From CAJGBR01 sp045637425 (GTDB taxonomy: Bacteria; Bacteroidota; Bacteroidia; Bacteroidales; Rikenellaceae): 64,000 nt of DNA. Below are positions 53,193 to 60,936 of this stretch, piece by piece (position 1 is the first letter of the stretch; the number at the start of each line of letters is the position of its first letter). Location: the NCBI GenBank assembly GCA_045637425.1, contig JAZTZL010000037.1:5937-69936 (forward strand), given 5' to 3'. The notes under the pieces were generated by a model. It searched no databases, had not been told where the DNA came from, and saw nothing but the letters and a program-made list of their open reading frames with translations. A program made the translations under genes and the position numbers.

Positions 53193-53917
53193 TACTCGTT
53201 GAGTTTAAAGTTTTTACCCAAATAAACACGTCTAACCGTTTCGTCTTCAGAGAGTTCCTTCGCCGAACCCACTTTCAACATCTTACCATCAAACAGCAGA
53301 TACGAACGGTCCGTGATACGCAACGTCTCCTGAACATTATGGTCGGTAATAATCACACCGATATTCTTATCCTTCAGCGTACTAACGATACTTTGAATAT
53401 CCTCTACGGCAATCGGGTCAACCCCTGCAAACGGCTCGTCGAGCAGAATAAATTTGGGATTGATAGCTACGGCACGAGCAATCTCAGTACGACGACGCTC
53501 GCCACCTGACAACTGAATACCATAACTCTTGCGCACCTTCTGCAGACGGAACTCCTCAATCAGTGTTTCGACTCTCTCTCTCTGGTACTCCTTCGAATAG
53601 TTGGTCATCTCCAACACCGAACGAATATTATCCTCTACGGTAAGTTTTCTGAACACCGACGCCTCTTGAGCCAGATAGCCCACACCGAGTTGAGCTCGAC
53701 GATAGACCGGCAACTTTGTCAGTTCGGTATCGTCCAGAAAGATGCGTCCCTCATTCGGTTTAATCAACCCCACGACCATATAAAAAGTCGTAGTCTTACC
53801 GGCACCATTGGGTCCCAACAATCCGACAATCTCGCCCTGTTCGACCTCAATAGAGACGTGGTCTACAACTGTACGAGTCTTATATACCTTTACTAAATCC
53901 TTTGTGTATAGTTTCAT
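53192..53917 (-). CDS. lptB: LPS export ABC transporter ATP-binding protein
   Basis: Cytosolic ATPase that powers LPS extraction from the inner membrane together with LptFG. The 241-residue protein has Walker A LLGPNGAGKTTTFYM (about 33-47), the Q-loop, the ABC signature LSGGERRRTEIARAV, Walker B FILLDEPFAGVDPIAVED and a switch His in IGVIITDHNVQETL. The VGYLAQEASVFRKLTVEDNI segment is characteristic of LptB rather than other short ABC ATPases. It sits between kdsD (16 nt upstream) and aroA; kdsD makes the Kdo precursor, so the pair serves lipopolysaccharide. lptD lies 33 kb away in this window. Confidence 0.94.
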   Translation of the reverse strand: MKLYTKDLVKVYKTRTVVDHVSIEVEQGEIVGLLGPNGAGKTTTFYMVVGLIKPNEGRIFLDDTELTKLPVYRRAQLGVGYLAQEASVFRKLTVEDNIRSVLEMTNYSKEYQRERVETLIEEFRLQKVRKSYGIQLSGGERRRTEIARAVAINPKFILLDEPFAGVDPIAVEDIQSIVSTLKDKNIGVIITDHNVQETLRITDRSYLLFDGKMLKVGSAKELSEDETVRRVYLGKNFKLNE

Positions 53918-53933
53918 ATCGAACTAGAAATTT

Positions 53934-54902
53934 TTAGACTACGCCCTCTCTCAAAATATCGTGAATGTGTATCATTCCGCAATAGCGTCCCTCTCTCAGC
54001 ACAGCCAATTGTGTGATTTTATACTCCTCCATCATATTGAATGCCTTGATAGCCAACTCTTCGGCATCAATGCATTTGGGATTTGCAGTCATAATATCCT
54101 TTGCAACAACGCTGTCCGAGTGTTGTTTATTTTGCAACATTCGACGTAGGTCGCCATCTGTAATAATACCGACCATCTCGCCCTGAGCATTTTCCACAGC
54201 CGTTGCGCCCAATCTCTTTGAAGATATTTCGATAATCACTCTATCCAACGACGCATCTTCTCCGACACGCGGCACCAAATCGGGTGAAATAATATCTTCA
54301 ACTCGAGTATAGAGTTTCTTACCCAATGCTCCACCTGGGTGAACCTTAGCGAAATCGCTCGGCGAAAATCCTCTCAATTTGAGCAAACACATTGCAATAG
54401 CATCACCCATCACCAACTGTGCCGTAGTGCTCGAAGTGGGAGCCAGATTGTTCGGACACGCCTCCTTTGATACATATGTATTAATTACGAGGTCTGCCGA
54501 GTGAGCCAGATAAGAATCAAGATTACCTACCATTCCAATCAGTAGATTTCCAAGATTTCGAATCAGTGGAATCAGCACTTTGATTTCGGGAGTATTTCCA
54601 CTCTTCGAAATACATATAACTTTATCTTCGGGACGGATAATTCCGAGGTCCCCGTGAATGGCATCAGCCGCGTGCATAAAGACTGCGGGTGTACCCGTAG
54701 AGTTGAGCGTTGCCACGATTTTGCTGGCAATAATCGCACTCTTTCCAATGCCTGTAATTATGACTCGACCCGACATATTGAACAGCTCAAAAACGGCTGT
54801 TTCAAATTGCTCATCGACAAAATTAACAAGTTGTCCGATTGCTTCAGTTTCAGTTGCAATTATCTGACGTGCAAACTGTTGTATATTATTTTTCGTTTCC
54901 AA
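53934..54902 (-). CDS. kdsD: D-arabinose 5-phosphate isomerase
   Basis: Isomerises ribulose 5-phosphate to arabinose 5-phosphate, the first step to Kdo for lipid A-core. The 322-residue protein has a SIS domain (about 35-190) with GRVIITGIGKSAIIASKIVATLNSTGTPAVFMHAADAIHGDLG, ISKSGNTPEIKVLIP and NLAPTSSTTAQLVMGDAIAM, the KpsF/GutQ hallmark. Two CBS domains follow (about 200-322: DISPDLVPRVGEDASLDRVI and the closing MIHIHDILREGVV). Length and domain order match the family. First gene of kdsD-lptB-aroA. Confidence 0.94.
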   Translation of the reverse strand: METKNNIQQFARQIIATETEAIGQLVNFVDEQFETAVFELFNMSGRVIITGIGKSAIIASKIVATLNSTGTPAVFMHAADAIHGDLGIIRPEDKVICISKSGNTPEIKVLIPLIRNLGNLLIGMVGNLDSYLAHSADLVINTYVSKEACPNNLAPTSSTTAQLVMGDAIAMCLLKLRGFSPSDFAKVHPGGALGKKLYTRVEDIISPDLVPRVGEDASLDRVIIEISSKRLGATAVENAQGEMVGIITDGDLRRMLQNKQHSDSVVAKDIMTANPKCIDAEELAIKAFNMMEEYKITQLAVLREGRYCGMIHIHDILREGVV

Positions 54903-54929
54903 AACAAAAAAAGATTAATTTTTTTTTTA

Positions 54930-54937
54930 CAAAATTA
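54930..54937 (-). promoter_or_regulatory. Predicted -7 element of kdsD-lptB-aroA
   Basis: On the minus strand TAATTTTG, 27 nt before the kdsD ATG, within a long T/A-rich stretch; the -33 box is not clear. Confidence 0.4.
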
Positions 54938-55061
54938 CTTTTATTTTTGAAATAAATCGTATATTTATAGAAACATTCTTGCATTTTTTATGCAAAAATT
55001 TGCCCTTTGTGGGCTTGAAAGTAATTGAGTGTAAGAATATTTAATTGGAAATTTTAATACA

Positions 55062-57254
55062 ATGCAGAGTATTACGGACGAATTATTGCATAAAAAGCTG
55101 AAAGACCATTTCGGCTTTACACAGTTTAAGGGAAATCAGAAGGCAGTCATTAAAAATGTTCTTGCCGGAAATGATACCTTTGTTTTAATGCCTACAGGTG
55201 GAGGAAAGTCATTGTGTTATCAATTACCGGCACTGATGATGGAGGGGTGTGCGATTATCATCTCTCCACTGATTGCGCTGATGAAAAATCAGGTCGATGC
55301 GATGCGTGCTTTCAGTATGGAAGAAGGTGTAGCTCACTTCCTGAATTCATCACTCAACAGGTCTGCTATAAATAAGGTGCGAGAAGATGTGCTCTCTGGG
55401 CGTACAAAATTATTGTACTTTGCTCCCGAATCACTGACCAAAGAGGAAAATATCTCGTTCCTGCACAAAATAAAAATATCGTTCTATGCCATTGACGAGG
55501 CTCACTGTATCTCAGAGTGGGGACACGACTTTCGTCCCGAATATCGCCGAATCAGACCTATTATTAATGACATCGGAAATGCTCCGCTCATTGCGCTGAC
55601 TGCAACAGCTACGCCTAAGGTGCAACAAGATATACAGAAAAACCTCGGAATGACCGATGCTACGGTTTTCAAATCGTCATTCAATCGTGCCAATCTGTTC
55701 TATGAAATCAGGCCAAAGGTTAATGTTACCCGCGAGATTATCAAATACATCAAGGGCAACGAAGGAAAATCGGGCATCATTTACTGTTTGAGTCGCAAAA
55801 AAGTAGAGGAATTGAGCGATTTGCTCAACGTGAACGGCATCAAGGCACTGCCTTACCACGCAGGTATGGACTCACAGACCAGAGCCGAAAATCAGGATAA
55901 ATTCCTAATGGAGGAGATTGATGTAATCGTTGCTACAATTGCATTCGGTATGGGTATTGATAAACCAGACGTGCGATATGTGATTCACTATGACATTCCG
56001 AAGAGTCTTGAGGGCTACTACCAAGAGACAGGTCGCGCAGGTCGCGACGGTGGCGAAGGTCACTGCCTGGCATTCTATAGTTATAAGGATATCCAGAAAC
56101 TCGAAAAGTTTATGCAGGGCAAGCAGGTTGCCGAACAGGAAATCGGCAAATTGCTGTTGCAGGAGACCGTATCGTATGCTGAGTCATCAGCGTGTCGCCG
56201 TAAGACATTGTTGCACTACTTTGGCGAGGAGTACACCGAAGAGAATTGCGGCTCGTGCGACAACTGCCTCCACCCAAAGACCAGCGTAGAGGGCAAAGAA
56301 TATATGGTAACAGTACTCGAAGCTCTGAATGCTATCGGCGACAGATTCAAGGCAGACTACCTTATAAATATATTGTGTGGAAATATGAACGCAATCATCA
56401 AGTCATACAAGCACCACCTAATTGAAGAGTTTGGTTCTGGTGGCGACAAAGATGACAAGTTCTGGAGCGCAGTAATCAGACAAGGTCAAATTCACGGACT
56501 GATTGACAAGAATATCGAGAACTACGGATTGCTGTCGGTTAGTAGCGAAGGTCAGAAATACATCAATGAACCGTTCTCAATCAAAATCACCGAAGACCAC
56601 AACTTCGAAGAGGTTGATGATGACGATTCACCGGTTCCTCCAATGAGCAAAGGTGGCAGCGCTGACGACGAGTTGTTCGGAATGTTGAAAGATTTAAGAA
56701 AGAAAGTTGCAAAGAAACACAACCTGCCTCCGTTTGTGATTTTCCAAGATCCATCACTCGAAGATATGTCGATTCAGTACCCGATTACGTTCGAAGAGTT
56801 GCAGAACATTACGGGCGTAGGTGCAGGTAAAGCTCGCAAGTTTGGTAGCGAATTCATCGAACTCATCAAGGCATACGTCGAAGAAAAAGATATTATCCGT
56901 CCACAAGATATGGTGGTCAAGAGCGTGGTGAACCGCAGTGGAAACAAAGTTTTCATTATCCAGAGCATCGACCGTCAAATGGATCTCGAAGATATTGCAG
57001 ATGCACGTTCACTGACGACAGACGAACTGCTGAGCGAAATCGAAGTAATCGTAAACTCTGGTACAAAACTCAACCTCGACTACTATATTAAGATGAATAT
57101 CGACGATGATAAGGTTGATGATATTTACGACTATTTCAAGGAAGATGCCGAGAGCGATTCGATTGAAGATGCCGTAAAAGAACTCGGCCGCGACTATACC
57201 GAAGAGGAGATTCGATTGGTCAGAATCAAATTCATCTGCGAACAAGGCAACTAA
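55062..57254 (+). CDS. recQ: ATP-dependent DNA helicase RecQ
   Basis: 3'-5' DNA helicase of 730 residues acting in recombination and fork repair. Helicase motifs: I MPTGGGKSLCYQLPAL (about 44-59), Ia SPLIALMKNQVDAM, II AIDEAHCISEWGHDFRPEY, III ALTATATPKVQQD, and VI in YQETGRAGRDG. The RecQ-Ct region has the zinc-binding Cys set (CRRKTLLHYFGEEYTEENCGSCDNC) and a winged-helix part. An HRDC-like region is likely around 515-610 (ITGVGAGKARKFGSEFIELIKAYVE). The last 100 residues are acidic and extra relative to E. coli RecQ (609 residues). It is a single gene; the accessory region begins after its terminator. Confidence 0.95.
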   Translation: MQSITDELLHKKLKDHFGFTQFKGNQKAVIKNVLAGNDTFVLMPTGGGKSLCYQLPALMMEGCAIIISPLIALMKNQVDAMRAFSMEEGVAHFLNSSLNRSAINKVREDVLSGRTKLLYFAPESLTKEENISFLHKIKISFYAIDEAHCISEWGHDFRPEYRRIRPIINDIGNAPLIALTATATPKVQQDIQKNLGMTDATVFKSSFNRANLFYEIRPKVNVTREIIKYIKGNEGKSGIIYCLSRKKVEELSDLLNVNGIKALPYHAGMDSQTRAENQDKFLMEEIDVIVATIAFGMGIDKPDVRYVIHYDIPKSLEGYYQETGRAGRDGGEGHCLAFYSYKDIQKLEKFMQGKQVAEQEIGKLLLQETVSYAESSACRRKTLLHYFGEEYTEENCGSCDNCLHPKTSVEGKEYMVTVLEALNAIGDRFKADYLINILCGNMNAIIKSYKHHLIEEFGSGGDKDDKFWSAVIRQGQIHGLIDKNIENYGLLSVSSEGQKYINEPFSIKITEDHNFEEVDDDDSPVPPMSKGGSADDELFGMLKDLRKKVAKKHNLPPFVIFQDPSLEDMSIQYPITFEELQNITGVGAGKARKFGSEFIELIKAYVEEKDIIRPQDMVVKSVVNRSGNKVFIIQSIDRQMDLEDIADARSLTTDELLSEIEVIVNSGTKLNLDYYIKMNIDDDKVDDIYDYFKEDAESDSIEDAVKELGRDYTEEEIRLVRIKFICEQGN

Positions 57255-57278
57255 ATGAATATAACACTTGTGGTTTTT

Positions 57279-57310
57279 AACGTGAGTTCTTTTCGGGACT
57301 CACGTTTTTT
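57279..57310 (+). terminator. Intrinsic terminator of recQ
   Basis: AACGTGAGT (57279-57287) pairs with ACTCACGTT (57298-57306) followed by seven T. Confidence 0.85.
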
Positions 57311-57466
57311 TCGTAACTTTTGCAAGAAAAGCTAACTCGCTTAGAATAAATCGGTTGGTTGGATTACTTGAAAATTGGGTAACGAGATAGCAACCGTTCG
57401 TATTTCTGAGTTCTTCATTGCTTTGCCACAATGTGATAACTCTTGATGTTACAAAGGTACAAAAAG
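57311..57466. other. Intergenic stretch between recQ and the DUF1016 gene
   Basis: About 155 bp with no convincing gene. A 70-codon open frame crosses it on the minus strand but has no recognisable content and contains both terminators. A TACCTTTG box on the minus strand (57459-57452) could start a short transcript. This is where an accessory region meets the conserved recQ gene, so a junction may lie here; I see no obvious attachment repeat. Confidence 0.3.
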
Positions 57467-57514
57467 AAATGCAGACGAAAGGAGAATGATGGTAATTTTC
57501 TTTCGTCTGCATTT
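57460..57514 (-). terminator. Terminator of the DUF1016 nuclease gene
   Basis: Perfect 15-bp stem (57467-57481 with 57500-57514) directly after the stop codon, then a T-rich stretch in the minus-strand direction. Confidence 0.82.
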
Positions 57515-57517
57515 CAA

Positions 57518-58651
57518 TTATAGCAGTTTCTTTAATTCTTCAATATCGGGCAATGCTTGTTTTAATTTCTCTGGCATTTCATCCGAAGTCTTGTATGTCG
57601 CAACGCCTAACGGCTTGTCGTAGTCTTGGATTACATACTCCACATACTTTTTGTCTGCACTTTTACATAGCACTATGCCGATTGATGGATTTTCGTGTGG
57701 CTTACGCATTTGGTCATCCACTAAACGAAGATAGGTACATAACTGCCCTAAGTAAGAGGGTTTGAATGCTCCTTTCTTTAACTCTATTACAACCAATGCG
57801 TTCAATTCTCGGTTAAAGAAAATCAAGTCGGGGAAATGCTCCACTCCGTACACCTCTAATTTGTACTGATTACCTACAAATGCAAAGTCCCGACCAAAGG
57901 TAAGAATGAACTTCTTAATATTGTGTATGATTTCCTGTTCAATAACCCGTTCATCAATATCCTCTTTATCTCGTTCACCGAGTTCCTCTACATTGATAAA
58001 GTCCAAAAGGTATTCATCTTTGAACATCCCTATTGCTTTCAATGATTGACGAGCATCGGGTATCTTCTGAATGAAGTTGTTGGCTATCTCACCTTGATGA
58101 TTAAACAAATCATCTTCAATTCTTGCAGATAACACCTCTTTACTCCATTTATTTGCAAGTGCTTGGCGAATGTAGAACAAGCGTTCGGCAAGTGTTCTTG
58201 TTTTGCGGACTATAATCATATGATGTGTGAATCCCAATCCCAAGAATGAAGCAACATCAAAATTCTCTTTCTGAGGGCTTTCGCAAGGCATCAATAATTG
58301 AATGTCAATTTCGCTAACCGCAGTTAGCGATTTGTCATCACCTATTCCGCTAACCGTAGTTAGCGATTTCAAATCCTCGCACCAAGTCTCATAAAACTGA
58401 CGCATAAATTTGATGTTGGCTGCCGAGAAACCACGAAGTCCGGGCAACTCCTTTTGTAGTTGCTGACTGATTGCTTCTATTGCACCTTTGCCCCAAAAGC
58501 CTTCACGAGAGTTTTTAGAAACATAGCAACCTATACCGTAATACAATGATAGTTGCTCTTTATTAGCCACAGATGCAGCACGATACTGACTACGCAATAT
58601 CGCTTCCTTAATAACCCGTACCGCCTCGGCGTATGTCTGTATATCGCTCAT
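57518..58651 (-). CDS. YhcG/DUF1016-family PD-(D/E)XK nuclease protein
   Basis: Member of the YhcG/DUF1016 family, 377 residues. About 1-90 are the N-terminal DUF1016 helical domain (KEQLSLYYGIGCYVSKNS, then GLRGFSAANIKFMRQFYETW). About 135-230 continue with FTHHMIIVRKTRTLAERLFYI. The C-terminal nuclease domain (about 230-377) has the PD-(D/E)XK core HFPDLIFFNRELNALVVIELKKGAFKPSYLGQL. Family members often lie in defence islands or beside restriction genes; the biological role is not settled. Residues 95-115 contain a duplicated 12-residue unit (KSLTTVSGI, KSLTAVSEI) encoded by a palindromic DNA repeat. It is divergent from the methyltransferase, with its own -7 box. Confidence 0.9.
   Translation of the reverse strand: MSDIQTYAEAVRVIKEAILRSQYRAASVANKEQLSLYYGIGCYVSKNSREGFWGKGAIEAISQQLQKELPGLRGFSAANIKFMRQFYETWCEDLKSLTTVSGIGDDKSLTAVSEIDIQLLMPCESPQKENFDVASFLGLGFTHHMIIVRKTRTLAERLFYIRQALANKWSKEVLSARIEDDLFNHQGEIANNFIQKIPDARQSLKAIGMFKDEYLLDFINVEELGERDKEDIDERVIEQEIIHNIKKFILTFGRDFAFVGNQYKLEVYGVEHFPDLIFFNRELNALVVIELKKGAFKPSYLGQLCTYLRLVDDQMRKPHENPSIGIVLCKSADKKYVEYVIQDYDKPLGVATYKTSDEMPEKLKQALPDIEELKKLL
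58312..58365. repeat. Tandem palindromic repeat inside the DUF1016 gene
   Basis: Two copies of an 18-nt imperfect palindrome, CGCTAAC-CGNA-GTTAGCG, at 58312-58329 and 58348-58365. The units start 36 nt apart, exactly 12 codons, so the reading frame is kept. The flanking GATTT is also shared. Confidence 0.8.
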
Positions 58652-58667
58652 ATCAACTTATTTTCTG

Positions 58668-58675
58668 CAAAGGTA
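58668..58675 (-). promoter_or_regulatory. Predicted -7 element of the DUF1016 gene
   Basis: On the minus strand TACCTTTG, 16 nt before the ATG, with TTTG 22 nt upstream. Confidence 0.5.
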
Positions 58676-58741
58676 AGGAAATAATGCCAATCTAATGCAA
58701 ATATCATCGAGACATTTGCCTTTTAATAAGCAAATAATTTG

Positions 58742-58749
58742 TAACTTTG
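58742..58749 (+). promoter_or_regulatory. Predicted -7 element of the restriction-modification operon
   Basis: TAACTTTG, 66 nt before the methyltransferase ATG; TTTG lies 23 nt upstream, slightly far. No control (C) protein gene or operator is visible. Confidence 0.45.
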
Positions 58750-58815
58750 CAAGTTGATTTGTATATAGCAAGTTTTGCAATGTAAAAAAGTCGTATATAA
58801 AAACTATAAATTGAA

Positions 58816-59895
58816 ATGGCAAATATAATATCTCTCTTCTCTGGCTGTGGTGGTCTGGATTTAGGATTTGAGCAGGTTGGAGACTACACTACCGTATGGG
58901 CTAATGATTTCAAACACGAAGCGTGCGAAACGTTTAGAAATCATTTTGGAGATATTATAGTAGAAGGAGATATTGAACAAATAGACCCCTATAATAATCC
59001 AGATATACCTGATTGTGATTTGATATTGGGAGGTTTCCCTTGCCAAGATTTCAGTATTATATGGAAGCAACCAGGCTTAAATGGAGAGAGAGGTAATTTA
59101 TATAAGAGTTTCTTGCGTTTCGTTGACGCAAAGAAACCTAAAGCGTTTGTTGCAGAGAACGTTAAAGGGATTTTGACTGCAAATAAAAAAAAGGCAATAG
59201 AGCAAATTATTGAAGATTTCCAAAACATCGCACCTGGCTATATAGTAAAACCTCGCTTATACAATTTTGCTGAATATGGTGTGCCTGAATACAGAGAGCG
59301 AGTTTTAATTGTAGGTATTAGAGTAGATACAGGATTCAACTTTGAACATCCAAAGCCTACACATGGAACAAGCGATGGACTTCTGCCATTGGTAACCGTA
59401 GGAGATGCGTTTAAGGGTGTAGAAAAAGTTAAAGCGAACAATGAACTTATACGCTGTACTGAAAGGACAAAGAAAATAATTAGCCTAATTTCTGAAGGAG
59501 GTAATTTTACTGATATACCACAAGATAGTCCATTCTACGTTAAAGGCATGATTAGCCATGTGTATAGACGTGTGCATTTGAATGAGCCATCAAAAACCAT
59601 TATTGCAGCTGGTGGTGGTGGAACATGGGGATATCATTATCCAGAAAATAGACCATTAACTAATAGAGAGCGAGCAAGAATACAATCTTTTCCAGATGAT
59701 TTCATCTTTTATGGAAATACGACTGAAGTACGCAGACAGATTGGTAATGCTGTGCCACCTGTTGGTGTTCATGCTGTTGCAAAGGCATTAAAACCGCTTT
59801 TCTTAAATGATTATGAAAGAGTTGATTTAGTAACTGAGTTAGAGACTTTAAGAAACATGCCATTTAGTGAAAGATATAAATTAATACTAAAATAA
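58816..59895 (+). CDS. DNA (cytosine-5-)-methyltransferase
   Basis: Type II C5 methyltransferase of 359 residues that protects host DNA from the co-encoded nuclease. Motifs in order: I SLFSGCGGLDLGFEQVG (about 6-22), IV GGFPCQDFS with the catalytic Cys76, VI AENVKGI, VIII YRERVLIVGIR, then a short target-recognition region (about 185-265), IX PSKTIIAAGGGG and X RRQIGNAVPPVGVHAVAKAL. All catalytic residues are present. The target sequence cannot be read from protein sequence. Its stop overlaps the next start (TAATG), so it is translated together with the PLD nuclease. Codon use is A/T-rich relative to recQ and earlier genes. Confidence 0.95.
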   Translation: MANIISLFSGCGGLDLGFEQVGDYTTVWANDFKHEACETFRNHFGDIIVEGDIEQIDPYNNPDIPDCDLILGGFPCQDFSIIWKQPGLNGERGNLYKSFLRFVDAKKPKAFVAENVKGILTANKKKAIEQIIEDFQNIAPGYIVKPRLYNFAEYGVPEYRERVLIVGIRVDTGFNFEHPKPTHGTSDGLLPLVTVGDAFKGVEKVKANNELIRCTERTKKIISLISEGGNFTDIPQDSPFYVKGMISHVYRRVHLNEPSKTIIAAGGGGTWGYHYPENRPLTNRERARIQSFPDDFIFYGNTTEVRRQIGNAVPPVGVHAVAKALKPLFLNDYERVDLVTELETLRNMPFSERYKLILK

Positions 59896-60935
59896 TGATG
59901 GACTTACTGCTGACCAAGAATCCTATCATTAATTCACTTCACGCAAAGAGTATTAATGATTATACCTCAAAATACTTTGAGACTGCGACTCAATTGAATA
60001 TTGCAACAGGATTTATTTCAAATGAGTCTATTGCGGAGTTGAAACGATTAGTTGAATATAGGAAACGTTCCTTGAATCTTTCACTGTTCATCGGCATGAA
60101 TTATATTGATGGATTTACAAAACTACAATATGATGCCGTAAAAGAACTTGGCGCAAATTTGTTAGCAAATGGAATAGGCAATGTATATGTCTCGCCAAAA
60201 GCATTATTCCATGGGAAAATGTATTCTTTCTTAAAAGGAGAGCAATGTTTGGGGGCTTTTGTAGGGTCTTCAAATTTAGGTAGTTTCATCGGAACTTCTC
60301 AGAATCTAATAGAATCAGATGTTTTCTTTGAGGCTGATTATGGAATGCAAGTCCACAACCGAATCGTAGAAATTACTAATATCTTAGGAGAACCTATATC
60401 GCAAGCAAAACCGATAGAGAGTTTTAAGGAGCCTACAACAGCCCTTTTAGATGGTTTTGAATATGTCAGGAAACTAAATAGTGACGAAAAGGCAAAATGC
60501 CTTTTACAAGCATCACAGAATACTATCAGAATACCATTAAAGACAGAGGAAAAATCAAATCTTAATGCATACTTTGGAGCAGGAAAGGTAAAAGGAAGAT
60601 TCAGCAGGAGGGATTACTATGAAGTAGAAATTATAATCAGCACAAAACTTCCAAATCGCTCAATATTCCCAGTTTCTGATGATGGAAACTTTACCGTAGT
60701 AACAGGTGATGGCTATATGTTTGAGTGTGCTTGTCAGGGTACAAATAGTAAAAATTTCCGTTCAGCTCACGACTTGAAAATTTTAGGTCGTTGGATAAAG
60801 GGACAAATGGAAAACTGTGGAGCACTTAAACTTGGTGAAAAAGTTACAGAAGAGACTTTAAGGAAGTTTGGCAAGACCACTATGGTTCTAACTCAGTCCG
60901 TAGATAAAGATTTTTGGATTTTAACTCTTGAATAA
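59895..60935 (+). CDS. PLD-type restriction endonuclease (NgoFVII-like)
   Basis: Predicted restriction nuclease of 346 residues. The N-terminal half contains a phospholipase-D-type active site: FHGKMY (His106, Lys108) followed 16 residues later by GSSNLG (124-129), the HxK...GSxN pattern used by BfiI- and NgoFVII-type metal-independent nucleases. An IATGFISNESI strand-turn near residue 37 also fits the fold. The C-terminal half (about 185-346) is probably the DNA-recognition part (WIKGQMENCGAL near the end). Only one HxK is seen, so a dimer would build the active site, as known for this family. Tightly coupled to the methyltransferase before it and the Z1 gene after it (1-nt gap). Confidence 0.85.
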   Translation: MMDLLLTKNPIINSLHAKSINDYTSKYFETATQLNIATGFISNESIAELKRLVEYRKRSLNLSLFIGMNYIDGFTKLQYDAVKELGANLLANGIGNVYVSPKALFHGKMYSFLKGEQCLGAFVGSSNLGSFIGTSQNLIESDVFFEADYGMQVHNRIVEITNILGEPISQAKPIESFKEPTTALLDGFEYVRKLNSDEKAKCLLQASQNTIRIPLKTEEKSNLNAYFGAGKVKGRFSRRDYYEVEIIISTKLPNRSIFPVSDDGNFTVVTGDGYMFECACQGTNSKNFRSAHDLKILGRWIKGQMENCGALKLGEKVTEETLRKFGKTTMVLTQSVDKDFWILTLE

Positions 60936-60936
60936 T

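Noticed and set aside
57300..57512. 70-codon minus-strand frame between recQ and the DUF1016 gene
   Set aside because: It spans both terminator hairpins and shows no recognisable family; more likely non-coding.
58312..58365. CRISPR-like array
   Set aside because: Only two short palindromic units with an 18-nt gap, inside a coding frame, and no cas genes nearby.
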